From contig CANJRA010000014.1 of NCBI GenBank assembly GCA_947476625.1, positions 1-64,000 of the forward strand: DNA of 64,000 bases, written 5' to 3'. The notes beneath the pieces are model-generated. The model searched no databases and had not been told where the DNA came from. It saw only the letters and a list, made by a program, of their open reading frames with translations. Source of the DNA: Fidelibacterota bacterium. Lineage in GTDB: Bacteria > Pseudomonadota > Alphaproteobacteria > Rhodospirillales > Rhodospirillaceae. Position numbers and translations under genes: made by a program. Shown here in pieces: positions 6,231-14,434 of this stretch; within the stretch, counting starts at the first letter, position 1, and the number at the start of each line of letters is the position of its first letter.

Positions 6231-9128
6231 ATGCGGGACAATGCTCTCGAGCGAGCGATCACGGAATCGGGCGGCACAGCCGCTTTAGCCCGCACCATTA
6301 ATGTAACCCCCCAAGCCATCAGTCAGTGGGACCGCGTTCCCGCCGAACGGACCATCGCGGTCGAGCAGGCCACGGGCGGGAAGGTCACCCGCCACGAGTT
6401 ACGCCCCGACCTCTATCCGCCTCCGGCCGGCGCAAGTTCAACGCCGTCGTCGACGACGACCGAAACCGCTAAATGGGTCTACACCTTCGGCGCGGGTAAA
6501 GCCGAAGGTGCGGCTGTCATGAAGAACCTGCTGGGCGGCAAGGGTGCCAACCTCGCCGAGATGAGCAGCATCGGCGTTGCTGTCCCGCCGGGCTTCACGG
6601 TGACGACCGAGGTCTGCACCTACTACTACGCCCACGGCAAACAGTACCCCGGCGACCTGAAAGAACAGGTCGCGCGCGGCATTGCAGAGGTGGAAGCGCA
6701 CATCGGCTCTAAATTCGGCGATGTGAAGAATCCGCTGCTGGTCTCGGTGCGCTCCGGCGCGCGTGCGTCCATGCCCGGCATGATGGATACGATCCTCAAC
6801 CTCGGCCTCAATGACGAAACTGTCGAAGGTCTGACGTCGCAGGCGAAAGATGCGCGCTTTGCCTACGACAGCTATCGCCGCTTCATTCAGATGTATTCCA
6901 GCGTCGTGCTGGGCATGGATCATTACGACTTCGAGCAAATTCTCGATATCGCCAAGGAAGACAAAGGCATCTCGCTCGACACGCAATTGACCGCCGACGA
7001 TCTGAAGGCGCTGGTCGATGCCTATAAAAAGAAGATCGAGGAAGAAACCGGCGCGCCGTTCCCGCAGGATGTCCACGCGCAGTTGTGGGGTGCTGTCGGT
7101 GCGGTCTTCAGCAGCTGGATGAATCAGCGCGCCATCACCTATCGCAAACTCCATGACATTCCGCATGGTTGGGGTACCGCCGTCAACATCCAGGCGATGG
7201 TCTTCGGCAATATGGGCGACGATTGCGCGACGGGTGTGTGTTTCAGCCGCGATCCGTCGACCGGAGCGAATACGTTCTATGGCGAGTATCTGGTGAACGC
7301 GCAGGGCGAAGACGTTGTCGCCGGTATTCGCACGCCGCAGCAAATCACCATCGAAGGTAAGAACGCGCAGGGCTCGAATTTGCCGGCGATGGAAGAGGCG
7401 ATGCCGTCCTTGTTCCAGGAACTCATGGAAACGCGCCATCGCCTCGAGCGCCATTACACCGACATGCAGGACATGGAGTTCACCATCCAGAAGGGCAAGC
7501 TCTGGATGCTGCAGACGCGCAACGGCAAACGCACGGTGCAGGCGGGCTTCAAGATCGCGGTGGATATGGCGCGCGAGGGATTGATCTCGGAAGACGAAGC
7601 CGTCAGGCGCATCAACCCGTCGCAGCTCGACCAATTACTGCACCCGATGCTGGACCCGAAAGCGCCGCACACATTGTTGTCGCGCGGCCTGCCGGCTTCG
7701 CCTGGCGCTGCGTCTGGTAAGATTGTGTTCACCGCCGAGGATGCAGAGGATTGGGTCAAGCGCGGCGAGAAGGTGATTCTCGTGCGCCGTGAAACCAGCC
7801 CCGAGGACATCGGCGGCATGCATGTCTCGCAAGGTATTCTGACGACGCGCGGCGGTATGACCAGCCATGCGGCGGTTGTGGCGCGCGGCATGGGTACGCC
7901 CTGTATCTGCGGCGCGGGCGATATCAATGTTGATGTTCAAGCCAAAACCGCACGCGTGCGCGATAAGATCCTGCTGGAAGGCGACATCCTGACGCTCGAC
8001 GGCTCGACGGGTGAAATCTTTCTCGGCAAGGTCGCGACCGTTCAGCCGGAACTCACCGGCGACTTCGCCACGCTCATGGGCTGGGTCGATAAAATCCGCC
8101 GCTTGAAAGTGCGCGCCAACGCCGAAACCCCGCTGGATGCTGAAACCGCCCGCAAATTCGGCGCGGAAGGTATCGGCCTTTGCCGCACCGAGCATATGTT
8201 CTTCGACCCCGCGCGCATCCTCACCATGCGCCAAATGATTTTGGCCAAGGATGCCGGGGGGCGCAAAGCGTCGCTCGACCGATTGCTGCCGTTCCAGCGC
8301 GGCGATTTCATCAAGCTGTTTTCGATCATGGAAGGTCTGCCGGTCAACATCCGCTTGCTCGATCCGCCACTGCACGAATTCCTGCCGCATACCGATGTCG
8401 AAATCCGCGAAGTCGCGGCGGGGCTCGGCGTGTCGGAAGAATCGGTGCGCGAAGCCTTGGTGCGCCTGCACGAAACCAACCCCATGCTCGGCCACCGCGG
8501 CGTGCGTCTCGGCGTTTCGCATCCCGAGATTTACACCATGCAGGCGCGCGCGATTTTCGAGGCGGCGGTCGCCGTCGCGAAGCTCGGCAAGAAGGTGCTC
8601 CCGGAAATTATGATCCCGCTGGTCGGCATGCGTGCCGAACTCGACATGATGAAAACCATCGTCGATGAGACGGCGAAGGCGGTTTTTGCCAATACCGGCA
8701 CGACCGTGGAATATCTCGTGGGCACGATGATCGAATTGCCGCGCGCCGCATTGCAAGCGGGCGACATCGCCAAGACCGCCGAGTTCTTCTCGTTCGGCAC
8801 CAACGACCTCACGCAAACCACGCTGGGTTTATCGCGCGACGACTGTGCCAATCTGATCGAAATATATAAGGCGAAAGGTATCTTTGAAAAGGATCCCTTC
8901 GCCAGTCTCGATCAAGTAGGTGTCGGCGAACTGGTTGCGATGGCCGCTGAGCGCGGCCGTCTGACACGTAAAGGCATGAAGCTCGGCGTCTGCGGCGAAC
9001 ACGGCGGTGATCCGGATTCCATCGCCTTCTTCCACCGCACCGGCCTCGACTATGTTTCGTGCTCGCCTTACCGCGTGCCGGTCGCTCGCCTCGCGGCGGC
9101 GCAGGCGGTTCTGGCCGAGAGAAGTTAG
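6231..9128 (+). CDS. ppdK: Pyruvate phosphate dikinase with N-terminal YdaS/Cro-like HTH
   Basis: 965 residues in one frame. Residues 1-65 form a YdaS/Cro-type helix-turn-helix (GGTAALARTINVTPQAISQW, then GGKVTRHELRPDLYPP, the usual end of such prophage-type repressors). A Ser/Thr-rich linker (about 66-77) leads to a full PPDK of about 888 residues that interconverts pyruvate, ATP and phosphate with PEP, AMP and pyrophosphate. The nucleotide-binding part starts AKWVYTFGAGKAEG; the phosphohistidine is His546 in GGMTSHAAVVARGMG; the C-terminal PEP-binding barrel has GTNDLTQ and LGVCGEHGGDP. PPDK is normally 870-900 residues without an HTH. The stop overlaps the ygfZ stop from the other strand by four bases. 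No ATG between the HTH and the dikinase offers a clean separate start. Confidence 0.93.
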   Translation: MRDNALERAITESGGTAALARTINVTPQAISQWDRVPAERTIAVEQATGGKVTRHELRPDLYPPPAGASSTPSSTTTETAKWVYTFGAGKAEGAAVMKNLLGGKGANLAEMSSIGVAVPPGFTVTTEVCTYYYAHGKQYPGDLKEQVARGIAEVEAHIGSKFGDVKNPLLVSVRSGARASMPGMMDTILNLGLNDETVEGLTSQAKDARFAYDSYRRFIQMYSSVVLGMDHYDFEQILDIAKEDKGISLDTQLTADDLKALVDAYKKKIEEETGAPFPQDVHAQLWGAVGAVFSSWMNQRAITYRKLHDIPHGWGTAVNIQAMVFGNMGDDCATGVCFSRDPSTGANTFYGEYLVNAQGEDVVAGIRTPQQITIEGKNAQGSNLPAMEEAMPSLFQELMETRHRLERHYTDMQDMEFTIQKGKLWMLQTRNGKRTVQAGFKIAVDMAREGLISEDEAVRRINPSQLDQLLHPMLDPKAPHTLLSRGLPASPGAASGKIVFTAEDAEDWVKRGEKVILVRRETSPEDIGGMHVSQGILTTRGGMTSHAAVVARGMGTPCICGAGDINVDVQAKTARVRDKILLEGDILTLDGSTGEIFLGKVATVQPELTGDFATLMGWVDKIRRLKVRANAETPLDAETARKFGAEGIGLCRTEHMFFDPARILTMRQMILAKDAGGRKASLDRLLPFQRGDFIKLFSIMEGLPVNIRLLDPPLHEFLPHTDVEIREVAAGLGVSEESVREALVRLHETNPMLGHRGVRLGVSHPEIYTMQARAIFEAAVAVAKLGKKVLPEIMIPLVGMRAELDMMKTIVDETAKAVFANTGTTVEYLVGTMIELPRAALQAGDIAKTAEFFSFGTNDLTQTTLGLSRDDCANLIEIYKAKGIFEKDPFASLDQVGVGELVAMAAERGRLTRKGMKLGVCGEHGGDPDSIAFFHRTGLDYVSCSPYRVPVARLAAAQAVLAERS

Positions 9129-10027
9129 GTAGCCTCGGTCAGTTTTATCCAAGGCGGTGGTGCGGCTTTTACTTTTGCGGAACCTGCGTCCAGCACGCCG
9201 CCGGATTTTTTGAGCGCTTCGAGGCGCACGAGCGCGAGGCCCTTGCCGCCGCGGCTGCTCATCATCTCGCCGGCTTCCAGGCCGTCGAACGTGAGCGGTG
9301 CGCCGGGCGAGGGCAGCTCACCTTCGCTCGTCACCGGCATCAGGCGTTTTTTGATCAGCGCGCGATAGTGGGTGCGGGCGGTCAGCTCTTGGCCGATGTA
9401 GCAGCCTTTTTTGAAATCCACGCCATGCAGTTCTTCGAAACCGTTTTCGAGGAGCAAGGCTTTCTCGACTTCCAAGTCGCGGCTGCCATCGGGTAGTCCG
9501 AGATCGAAACGCAGGTCGTCATGGTCGGCGGCGGTGGCGCGCGTTAGTCCCAGTTTCTCTAAGCTCTCAATCTGCGCGGCCTCTAAAGCCCAGCGCACGC
9601 CTGCTCCGGCAAGCCGCGGGTCGGTATAAATCACGCCCGCGCCGTGGGGCGTCACGTGGCCGGGTTGATCGCTGGTCTTAAGAGCGGCGCTGGCACCTTC
9701 GCCCCAGGCGACGCCGCTCGTCAGGGTGTCGTCCGGCGCGAGTGTCACCTTGGCGCGCAATTTATAACGTGAGAGCCGCGTGATCAGGTCGTCGCGGCGC
9801 GCGCGCTCACATTCCAGCAGAACGGCATCGCCAAATGGAATAACAAAGAATTCGTGGAGGAATTTGCCCTGCGGCGTCAGAAACGCGGCCCAGATCGCCT
9901 GACCGGACTGGACGCGCAGCATGTCGTTGGACACCAAACCCTGCAGGAACCCAATGCGGTCATCGCCGCGCACGGCCACAAGGGCGCGGTGCGGCAGGGT
10001 TGTAAAATGGGCTGGGGTTGGCGCCAT
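9125..10027 (-). CDS. ygfZ: YgfZ/GcvT folate-binding protein (Fe-S cluster repair)
   Basis: 300-residue YgfZ-family protein. The diagnostic motif KGCYIGQELTARTHYRA is complete, including the conserved Cys. YgfZ proteins are tetrahydrofolate-dependent helpers of Fe-S enzymes such as MiaB. The N-terminal domain contains DRIGFLQGLVSNDML, the usual GcvT-like folate fold entry. It converges on the dikinase gene with a tail-to-tail overlap of four bases, and it is separated by about 110 bases from a divergent glycosyltransferase gene. Confidence 0.9.
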   Translation of the reverse strand: MAPTPAHFTTLPHRALVAVRGDDRIGFLQGLVSNDMLRVQSGQAIWAAFLTPQGKFLHEFFVIPFGDAVLLECERARRDDLITRLSRYKLRAKVTLAPDDTLTSGVAWGEGASAALKTSDQPGHVTPHGAGVIYTDPRLAGAGVRWALEAAQIESLEKLGLTRATAADHDDLRFDLGLPDGSRDLEVEKALLLENGFEELHGVDFKKGCYIGQELTARTHYRALIKKRLMPVTSEGELPSPGAPLTFDGLEAGEMMSSRGGKGLALVRLEALKKSGGVLDAGSAKVKAAPPPWIKLTEAT

Positions 10028-10138
10028 AAGCTGTCCTTGGGAAGCATCCGGGCTCTATTTAACACTCATTTGCGCTTGAACAAGGGGAGGCGAGATGCGG
10101 CGCTTTTTTAACGGCCGCGACATCGCTATAACTTCGCC

Positions 10139-11296
10139 ATGCGTTATGTATTCATCGATGATACTCCCCTGGCCTACGATGGCTATACCCCCATGCGCCG
10201 TGCCTTGGGTGGGGCCGAAAAGGCCGTAGGCGGGTTGGCGAGCGCCCTCAGGGAGCGCGGCCACGACGTCAATGTGATCAATAATGTCAGCTATGCGCAC
10301 ATGGCCGAAGGCGCCTATTGGACGCCGTTCGGCGACAGCATGGCGCCGAAGGCTGCCGATGTGCTGATTGCGTTGCGCAAACCCCTGCTGCTGGGTGCGC
10401 TGCGCGCTGCCACGCACCGTCTGCTGTGGGTGATGGGCGATCCGGCCTATCTCAATGCCTCGATCAATGAGCCGCTCTGGGATTCATTTCAGGCGTCTTT
10501 GCTGTTTATCGGCGAAGCGCAGCGGCGTGCATATGGCGGCAAGGTGCGCAGTGCCGTTGTCACGCCCGGCGTGCGCGCGGCGTTTTATACCCGGCCTCAG
10601 GCCGTGGTCGACGCCCCGGTGTATTCCGAGATGCCTAATGCCAATCCGGGCTTTCCCGAGATTATGCAAGAGCAAGCCGTGGCTGCGCAGCCTGTACCGG
10701 CCGAGGTTTTGCCCGTGATGCCGCCGCCGCATGCCGTCATCACCACGCACCCGTTGCAAGGCTTGGCCTGGGTCGTGGACGTGTGGACGAAACTCATTCA
10801 CCCCAAAATGCCCGAAGCCCGTTTGGCGATATATTCGGCCGTGCTGCACAAAGGTCTGCGAGGCGAGGAAATTCCCGCCAACATCATGCCCATACTTGAA
10901 GTCGTCAAAGCGGCGGCGTCGGCAAATGTTGTCGTCGTCGAACCGCGCAATGACGAGGGCATGGCCGAAGTGTACCGCGCCAGCCGCGTCCATCTGTATC
11001 CCGGCGATGCGCGCGATTATGCGTGTTGGACGCTGACGGAATCACAAGCGGCCGGCTTACCCGCGGTGGCGCGCAATCTGGGCGGCGTGGCTGAGCGCAT
11101 CGACAATGCGCAAAGCGGTTATATCGTTCCCGATGCCGCCGGGTTTGCCAACGTCACGCTGCAGATCCTGGGCAACGACGCGGTTTACCAGAACCTCAGC
11201 ACGGCTGCGGCAGATGCCGCGCGTCGCCGTGTCTGGGCCGTGGCGGCGGAAGAACTTGAAAGATTTGTTTCCACGTTGCCGGCGGCGGCCGCTTGA
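10139..11296 (+). CDS. GT4-like glycosyltransferase
   Basis: 385 residues with the GT-B plan. The N-terminal acceptor domain has GGAEKAVGGLASALRERGHD, a typical GT4 loop, and the C-terminal donor domain has YPGDARDYACWTLTESQAAG followed by RNLGGVAERI and SGYIVPDAAG. The E of TESQAAGLP is in the place of the EX7E acid. It likely adds a sugar to lipopolysaccharide or another envelope glycan in the cytoplasm. The next glycosyltransferase gene overlaps its stop by four bases (TTGA), so they are translationally coupled. Specific donor and acceptor cannot be told. Confidence 0.8.
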   Translation: MRYVFIDDTPLAYDGYTPMRRALGGAEKAVGGLASALRERGHDVNVINNVSYAHMAEGAYWTPFGDSMAPKAADVLIALRKPLLLGALRAATHRLLWVMGDPAYLNASINEPLWDSFQASLLFIGEAQRRAYGGKVRSAVVTPGVRAAFYTRPQAVVDAPVYSEMPNANPGFPEIMQEQAVAAQPVPAEVLPVMPPPHAVITTHPLQGLAWVVDVWTKLIHPKMPEARLAIYSAVLHKGLRGEEIPANIMPILEVVKAAASANVVVVEPRNDEGMAEVYRASRVHLYPGDARDYACWTLTESQAAGLPAVARNLGGVAERIDNAQSGYIVPDAAGFANVTLQILGNDAVYQNLSTAAADAARRRVWAVAAEELERFVSTLPAAAA

Positions 11297-12180
11297 GAAT
11301 TCTGTTCATAACGCACACGCGCATCGGCGATGCGATTTTATCCTCCGGCCTTTTGCATCAGCTGATTGAGCGTTATCCCGACGCGCGCTTCACCATTGCG
11401 TGCGGTCCGCTGGCGGCGCCGGTGTTTGCCGCAACGCCGCGTCTTGAGCGCATGATCGTTGTGGCGAAGCGCCCCTTCGATTTGCATTGGCTTGCGCTGT
11501 GGAAGGAACTGCGCGGAACGGTATGGGACATCGCAATCGATTTGCGCCGATCCGCCATGACCTACCTCATCCCCACACGTCGGCGTCATATCATCGGTCC
11601 GATTTCACCGGGCGTTCACCACATTGCGCACCTGAGCACTCTGATACCGGGTGCGGGCATCGCGGCGCCTTTTTTATATGTCACCGACCAGCAACGTCTG
11701 GCGGCGGCAAAATATCTTCCCGACGGCGCGCCGGTATTGGCCATCGCGCCGGTCGCAGCGACCGCCCCCAAAACGTGGGAGCCCGCGCGGTTCGCGGCAC
11801 TGATCGCGCGTCTGACGGCCGAAGATGGGCCGTGTGCCGGATGGCGGGTTGCCTTATTTGGCGGTCCCGGCGACGAGACCCGCGCCGCGCCGCTGATCGA
11901 GGCGCTGGCGGGACGATGCACCAAAATCTTCGCCGAGCCCGATCTGCTGGTGGTTCACGCGGCTTTAGCCAGGTGCGCGGCCTTTATTGGCAATGATTCA
12001 GGGCTTGGGCATTTGGCCGCCGCAGCAGGCATCCCCGCGCTGGCGTTGTTTGGGCCTACGGATCCCGCCCGATACGCGCCTTGGGGCGGCGAGACCATTC
12101 GCGCCCCGGACGGCGACTTGCACAATTTAAGCGTCGATGCCGTCGTGACGGCCTTTGGCAACCTGTTGAAATCCCGCTAA
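11293..12180 (+). CDS. Glycosyltransferase family 9 (heptosyltransferase-like)
   Basis: 295 residues; start is TTG inside the stop of the previous gene. The N-terminus MRILFITHTRIGDAILSSG is the ADP-heptose:LPS heptosyltransferase hallmark (the family's RxGD-type motif). The C-terminal NDSGLGHLAAAAGIPALALFG is the classic GT9 donor site, followed by FGPTDPARYAPWG. It probably builds lipopolysaccharide inner core or a similar glycan, working with the two flanking glycosyltransferases. The frame is intact and length is slightly short but within family range. Confidence 0.87.
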   Translation: MRILFITHTRIGDAILSSGLLHQLIERYPDARFTIACGPLAAPVFAATPRLERMIVVAKRPFDLHWLALWKELRGTVWDIAIDLRRSAMTYLIPTRRRHIIGPISPGVHHIAHLSTLIPGAGIAAPFLYVTDQQRLAAAKYLPDGAPVLAIAPVAATAPKTWEPARFAALIARLTAEDGPCAGWRVALFGGPGDETRAAPLIEALAGRCTKIFAEPDLLVVHAALARCAAFIGNDSGLGHLAAAAGIPALALFGPTDPARYAPWGGETIRAPDGDLHNLSVDAVVTAFGNLLKSR

Positions 12181-12209
12181 AGTCTCAAAGTAACAACCTA
12201 GGGTGCGGC

Positions 12210-13095
12210 GTGAAGATTTTCCATTTGATGTCCGGAATGCCCTACGGAGGGGTCGAACGCCAGGCCGAGCGGCTTGCCGGCGTGCTGCAGCGGAACGGCG
12301 TCGAGCAGCGTGCGATGTTCGTCGCCAATGCCGCGCGCGCGGCGCGGTTCAAGGCTCTGAACGTCGATCCGGTGGAAATGGAGTTTCCGAGCCGCTTTGA
12401 GTTTCTGGATCGGCGCCGCATCAATGCCGTCATTCGCCGGTTCGAGCCGGACATCGTCATCTCCTGGACGCCCGACGTGGCGGAGATGGTGCAAAAAGGC
12501 AACTTCGTTCATCTCGGACGTATGGGCACTCAGTTCAATCACGAAGCGCTGCTGAACAAATGCCACCACGTTTTCACACCCGCGCAATCGCGCGCCGACG
12601 CGGCGATGGTCGCCGGCTGGTCCGTCCAGCAGGTGCACGTTGTGCCGCACTTGCCGCTGACTGCGGAAGAGTTGGCGGCGGTCAAACCGCTTAATCGCAA
12701 AACGGTTTATACGCCGCCGACCGCAAAGTTGATTTTCACCTCCATGCGCCTGACAAAAAACGCGGGCCTTGAAACGCTGCTGGACGCGGTGGCCCGTATT
12801 TCGGGCTATTACCTTTGGATTGCCGGCGACGGCGCGGATCGTGAGGCGTTGGAACAGGCCGCGCACGAACGCGGCGTGAAGCCGCGTGTGCGGTTTTTAG
12901 GCTGGCAGGATAATCTTGGGCCCTATCTCGCGGCTTGCGACGTTTTTGTTTATCCGTCGCGTCACGATGATGTCGCAGGATATCCCGCTTGCCAAGCGCT
13001 TAAGCGAAGCCGGACGTAAAGCCTTTGATGACACATTCGCAATCGACAAGGTCGCGCCGCAGTATCTCGATTTGCTCGCGCGCATAAAAGCATGA
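12210..13095 (+). pseudogene. GT4 glycosyltransferase with internal deletion and frameshift
   Basis: From the GTG at 12210 it reads MKIFHLMSGMPYGGVERQ and continues as a good GT4 protein to DVFVYPSRHD (about residue 250). There the family should continue with the donor-site EX7E segment. Instead the frame slips: it runs out at TAA 13017-13019, while the +1 frame from about 12964 gives DIPLAKRLSEAGRKAF and ends naturally at TGA 13093-13095 with YLDLLARIKA. That piece is the normal C-terminus of such enzymes, so roughly 55-60 codons of the donor domain are missing and the rest is out of frame. The product is very unlikely to be active. Confidence 0.8.
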
Positions 13096-13102
13096 GGTAT
13101 TC

Positions 13103-14434
13103 ATGAGCGAGACGTTCGACCTTATTATCCATGGCGGCACGGTGTTTACGCCGGGCGGAGCGGTGGTAACGGATGTCGGAGTGCGCGCGGGTAAAATCGC
13201 GGCTTTCGGCGATTTGAAATCGGCGGATGCTGCCGAAAAATTTGATGCGCGTCATCTTACCGTGCTGCCGGGATGCATTGACGAGCAGGTTCATTTTCGC
13301 GAACCGGGCCCCATTCACAAGGAAGATTTGGAAAGCGGCACGCGCGGCGCGGTGCTGGGCGGCATTACGGCCGTTTTCGAAATGCCCAATACGGACCCCG
13401 CCACGACAACCGCAGACGCCATCGCCGACAAAATCCGGCGCGCGACCGGCCGCTGTTGGACGGATTTTGCCTTCTACGTCGGCGCCTCGCCGGAAAATGC
13501 CGAGGAGCTTGGCGTTCTGGAGCGATTGCCCGGTTGCTGCGGCATTAAAATGTTTATGGGCTCGTCGACGGGCTCGCTCTTGGTCGCCGACGATGCAAAC
13601 GTCGCGCGTGTTTTGCGCTCGGGCTCGCGGCGCGTTACGGTTCACAGCGAAGATGATATGCGCTTGCAGGAGCGTTTGACGTTGGTGCGCGACGGTGCGG
13701 ATGTTTCTATGCATCCCGAATGGCGCGATGTGGAAACGGCCGTGCGTTCGACGCAGCGCCTTCTGCGTCTCGCGCGCGAAAATCACCGCCGCGTTCATGT
13801 GCTGCATGTCACGACCGCCGAGGAGATGGAGTTGCTCGCACAGCATAAGGATATCGCGACGGTCGAAGTGCTGCCGCAGCACCTCACGCTCGCCGCACCC
13901 GAATGTTATCAGAAGCTCGGCACCCTTGCGCAGATGAACCCGCCGATCCGCGAAGCCCGTCACCGCGACGCCTTGTGGGCGGCCGTGAATAACGGTGTCG
14001 TGGATTGCATTGGTTCGGACCACGCGCCGCATACGCTCGAGGAAAAAGCCCGGCCCTATCCGCGCAGCCCTTCGGGTCTCACGGGTGTACAGACAACGGT
14101 TCCTTTAATGCTGGACCACGTTGCCAAAGGTCGCCTGACGTTACAGCGTTTCGTCGATCTCATGAGTGCCGGGCCGGCGCGCATTTTTGGCATTGCGGGT
14201 AAGGGACGCGTGGCTTTTGGCTACGACGCCGACTTTACAGTGGTCGATCTTGCCGCGCGGCGCACGATTACCAATGACTGGATCGCAAGCCGCACCGGCT
14301 GGACGGCTTTCGACGGCATGGAAGTCACGGGCTGGCCTAAGGCGACCATCATTCGCGGGCAGGTCGTGATGCGTGACGACGAGCTTTTGCAAAAGCCAAT
14401 CGGTGAACCCGTGAGGTTCCAAGAAACATTGTGA
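13103..14434 (+). CDS. Dihydroorotase-family amidohydrolase
   Basis: 443 residues of the class I dihydroorotase family (pyrimidine synthesis: carbamoyl-aspartate to dihydroorotate). Visible are GCIDEQVHFREPG, the carboxylated-lysine motif GIKMFMGSSTGS, the His of HVLHVTTAEE and the Asp of GSDHAPHTLEEKA. In the first metal motif the usual HxH is replaced by QxH (DEQVHF), as in one alphaproteobacterial subfamily of dihydroorotase-like proteins, so true DHOase activity is likely but not certain. It begins eight bases after the broken glycosyltransferase, and its stop overlaps the following kinase start by four bases (GTGA). Confidence 0.82.
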   Translation: MSETFDLIIHGGTVFTPGGAVVTDVGVRAGKIAAFGDLKSADAAEKFDARHLTVLPGCIDEQVHFREPGPIHKEDLESGTRGAVLGGITAVFEMPNTDPATTTADAIADKIRRATGRCWTDFAFYVGASPENAEELGVLERLPGCCGIKMFMGSSTGSLLVADDANVARVLRSGSRRVTVHSEDDMRLQERLTLVRDGADVSMHPEWRDVETAVRSTQRLLRLARENHRRVHVLHVTTAEEMELLAQHKDIATVEVLPQHLTLAAPECYQKLGTLAQMNPPIREARHRDALWAAVNNGVVDCIGSDHAPHTLEEKARPYPRSPSGLTGVQTTVPLMLDHVAKGRLTLQRFVDLMSAGPARIFGIAGKGRVAFGYDADFTVVDLAARRTITNDWIASRTGWTAFDGMEVTGWPKATIIRGQVVMRDDELLQKPIGEPVRFQETL

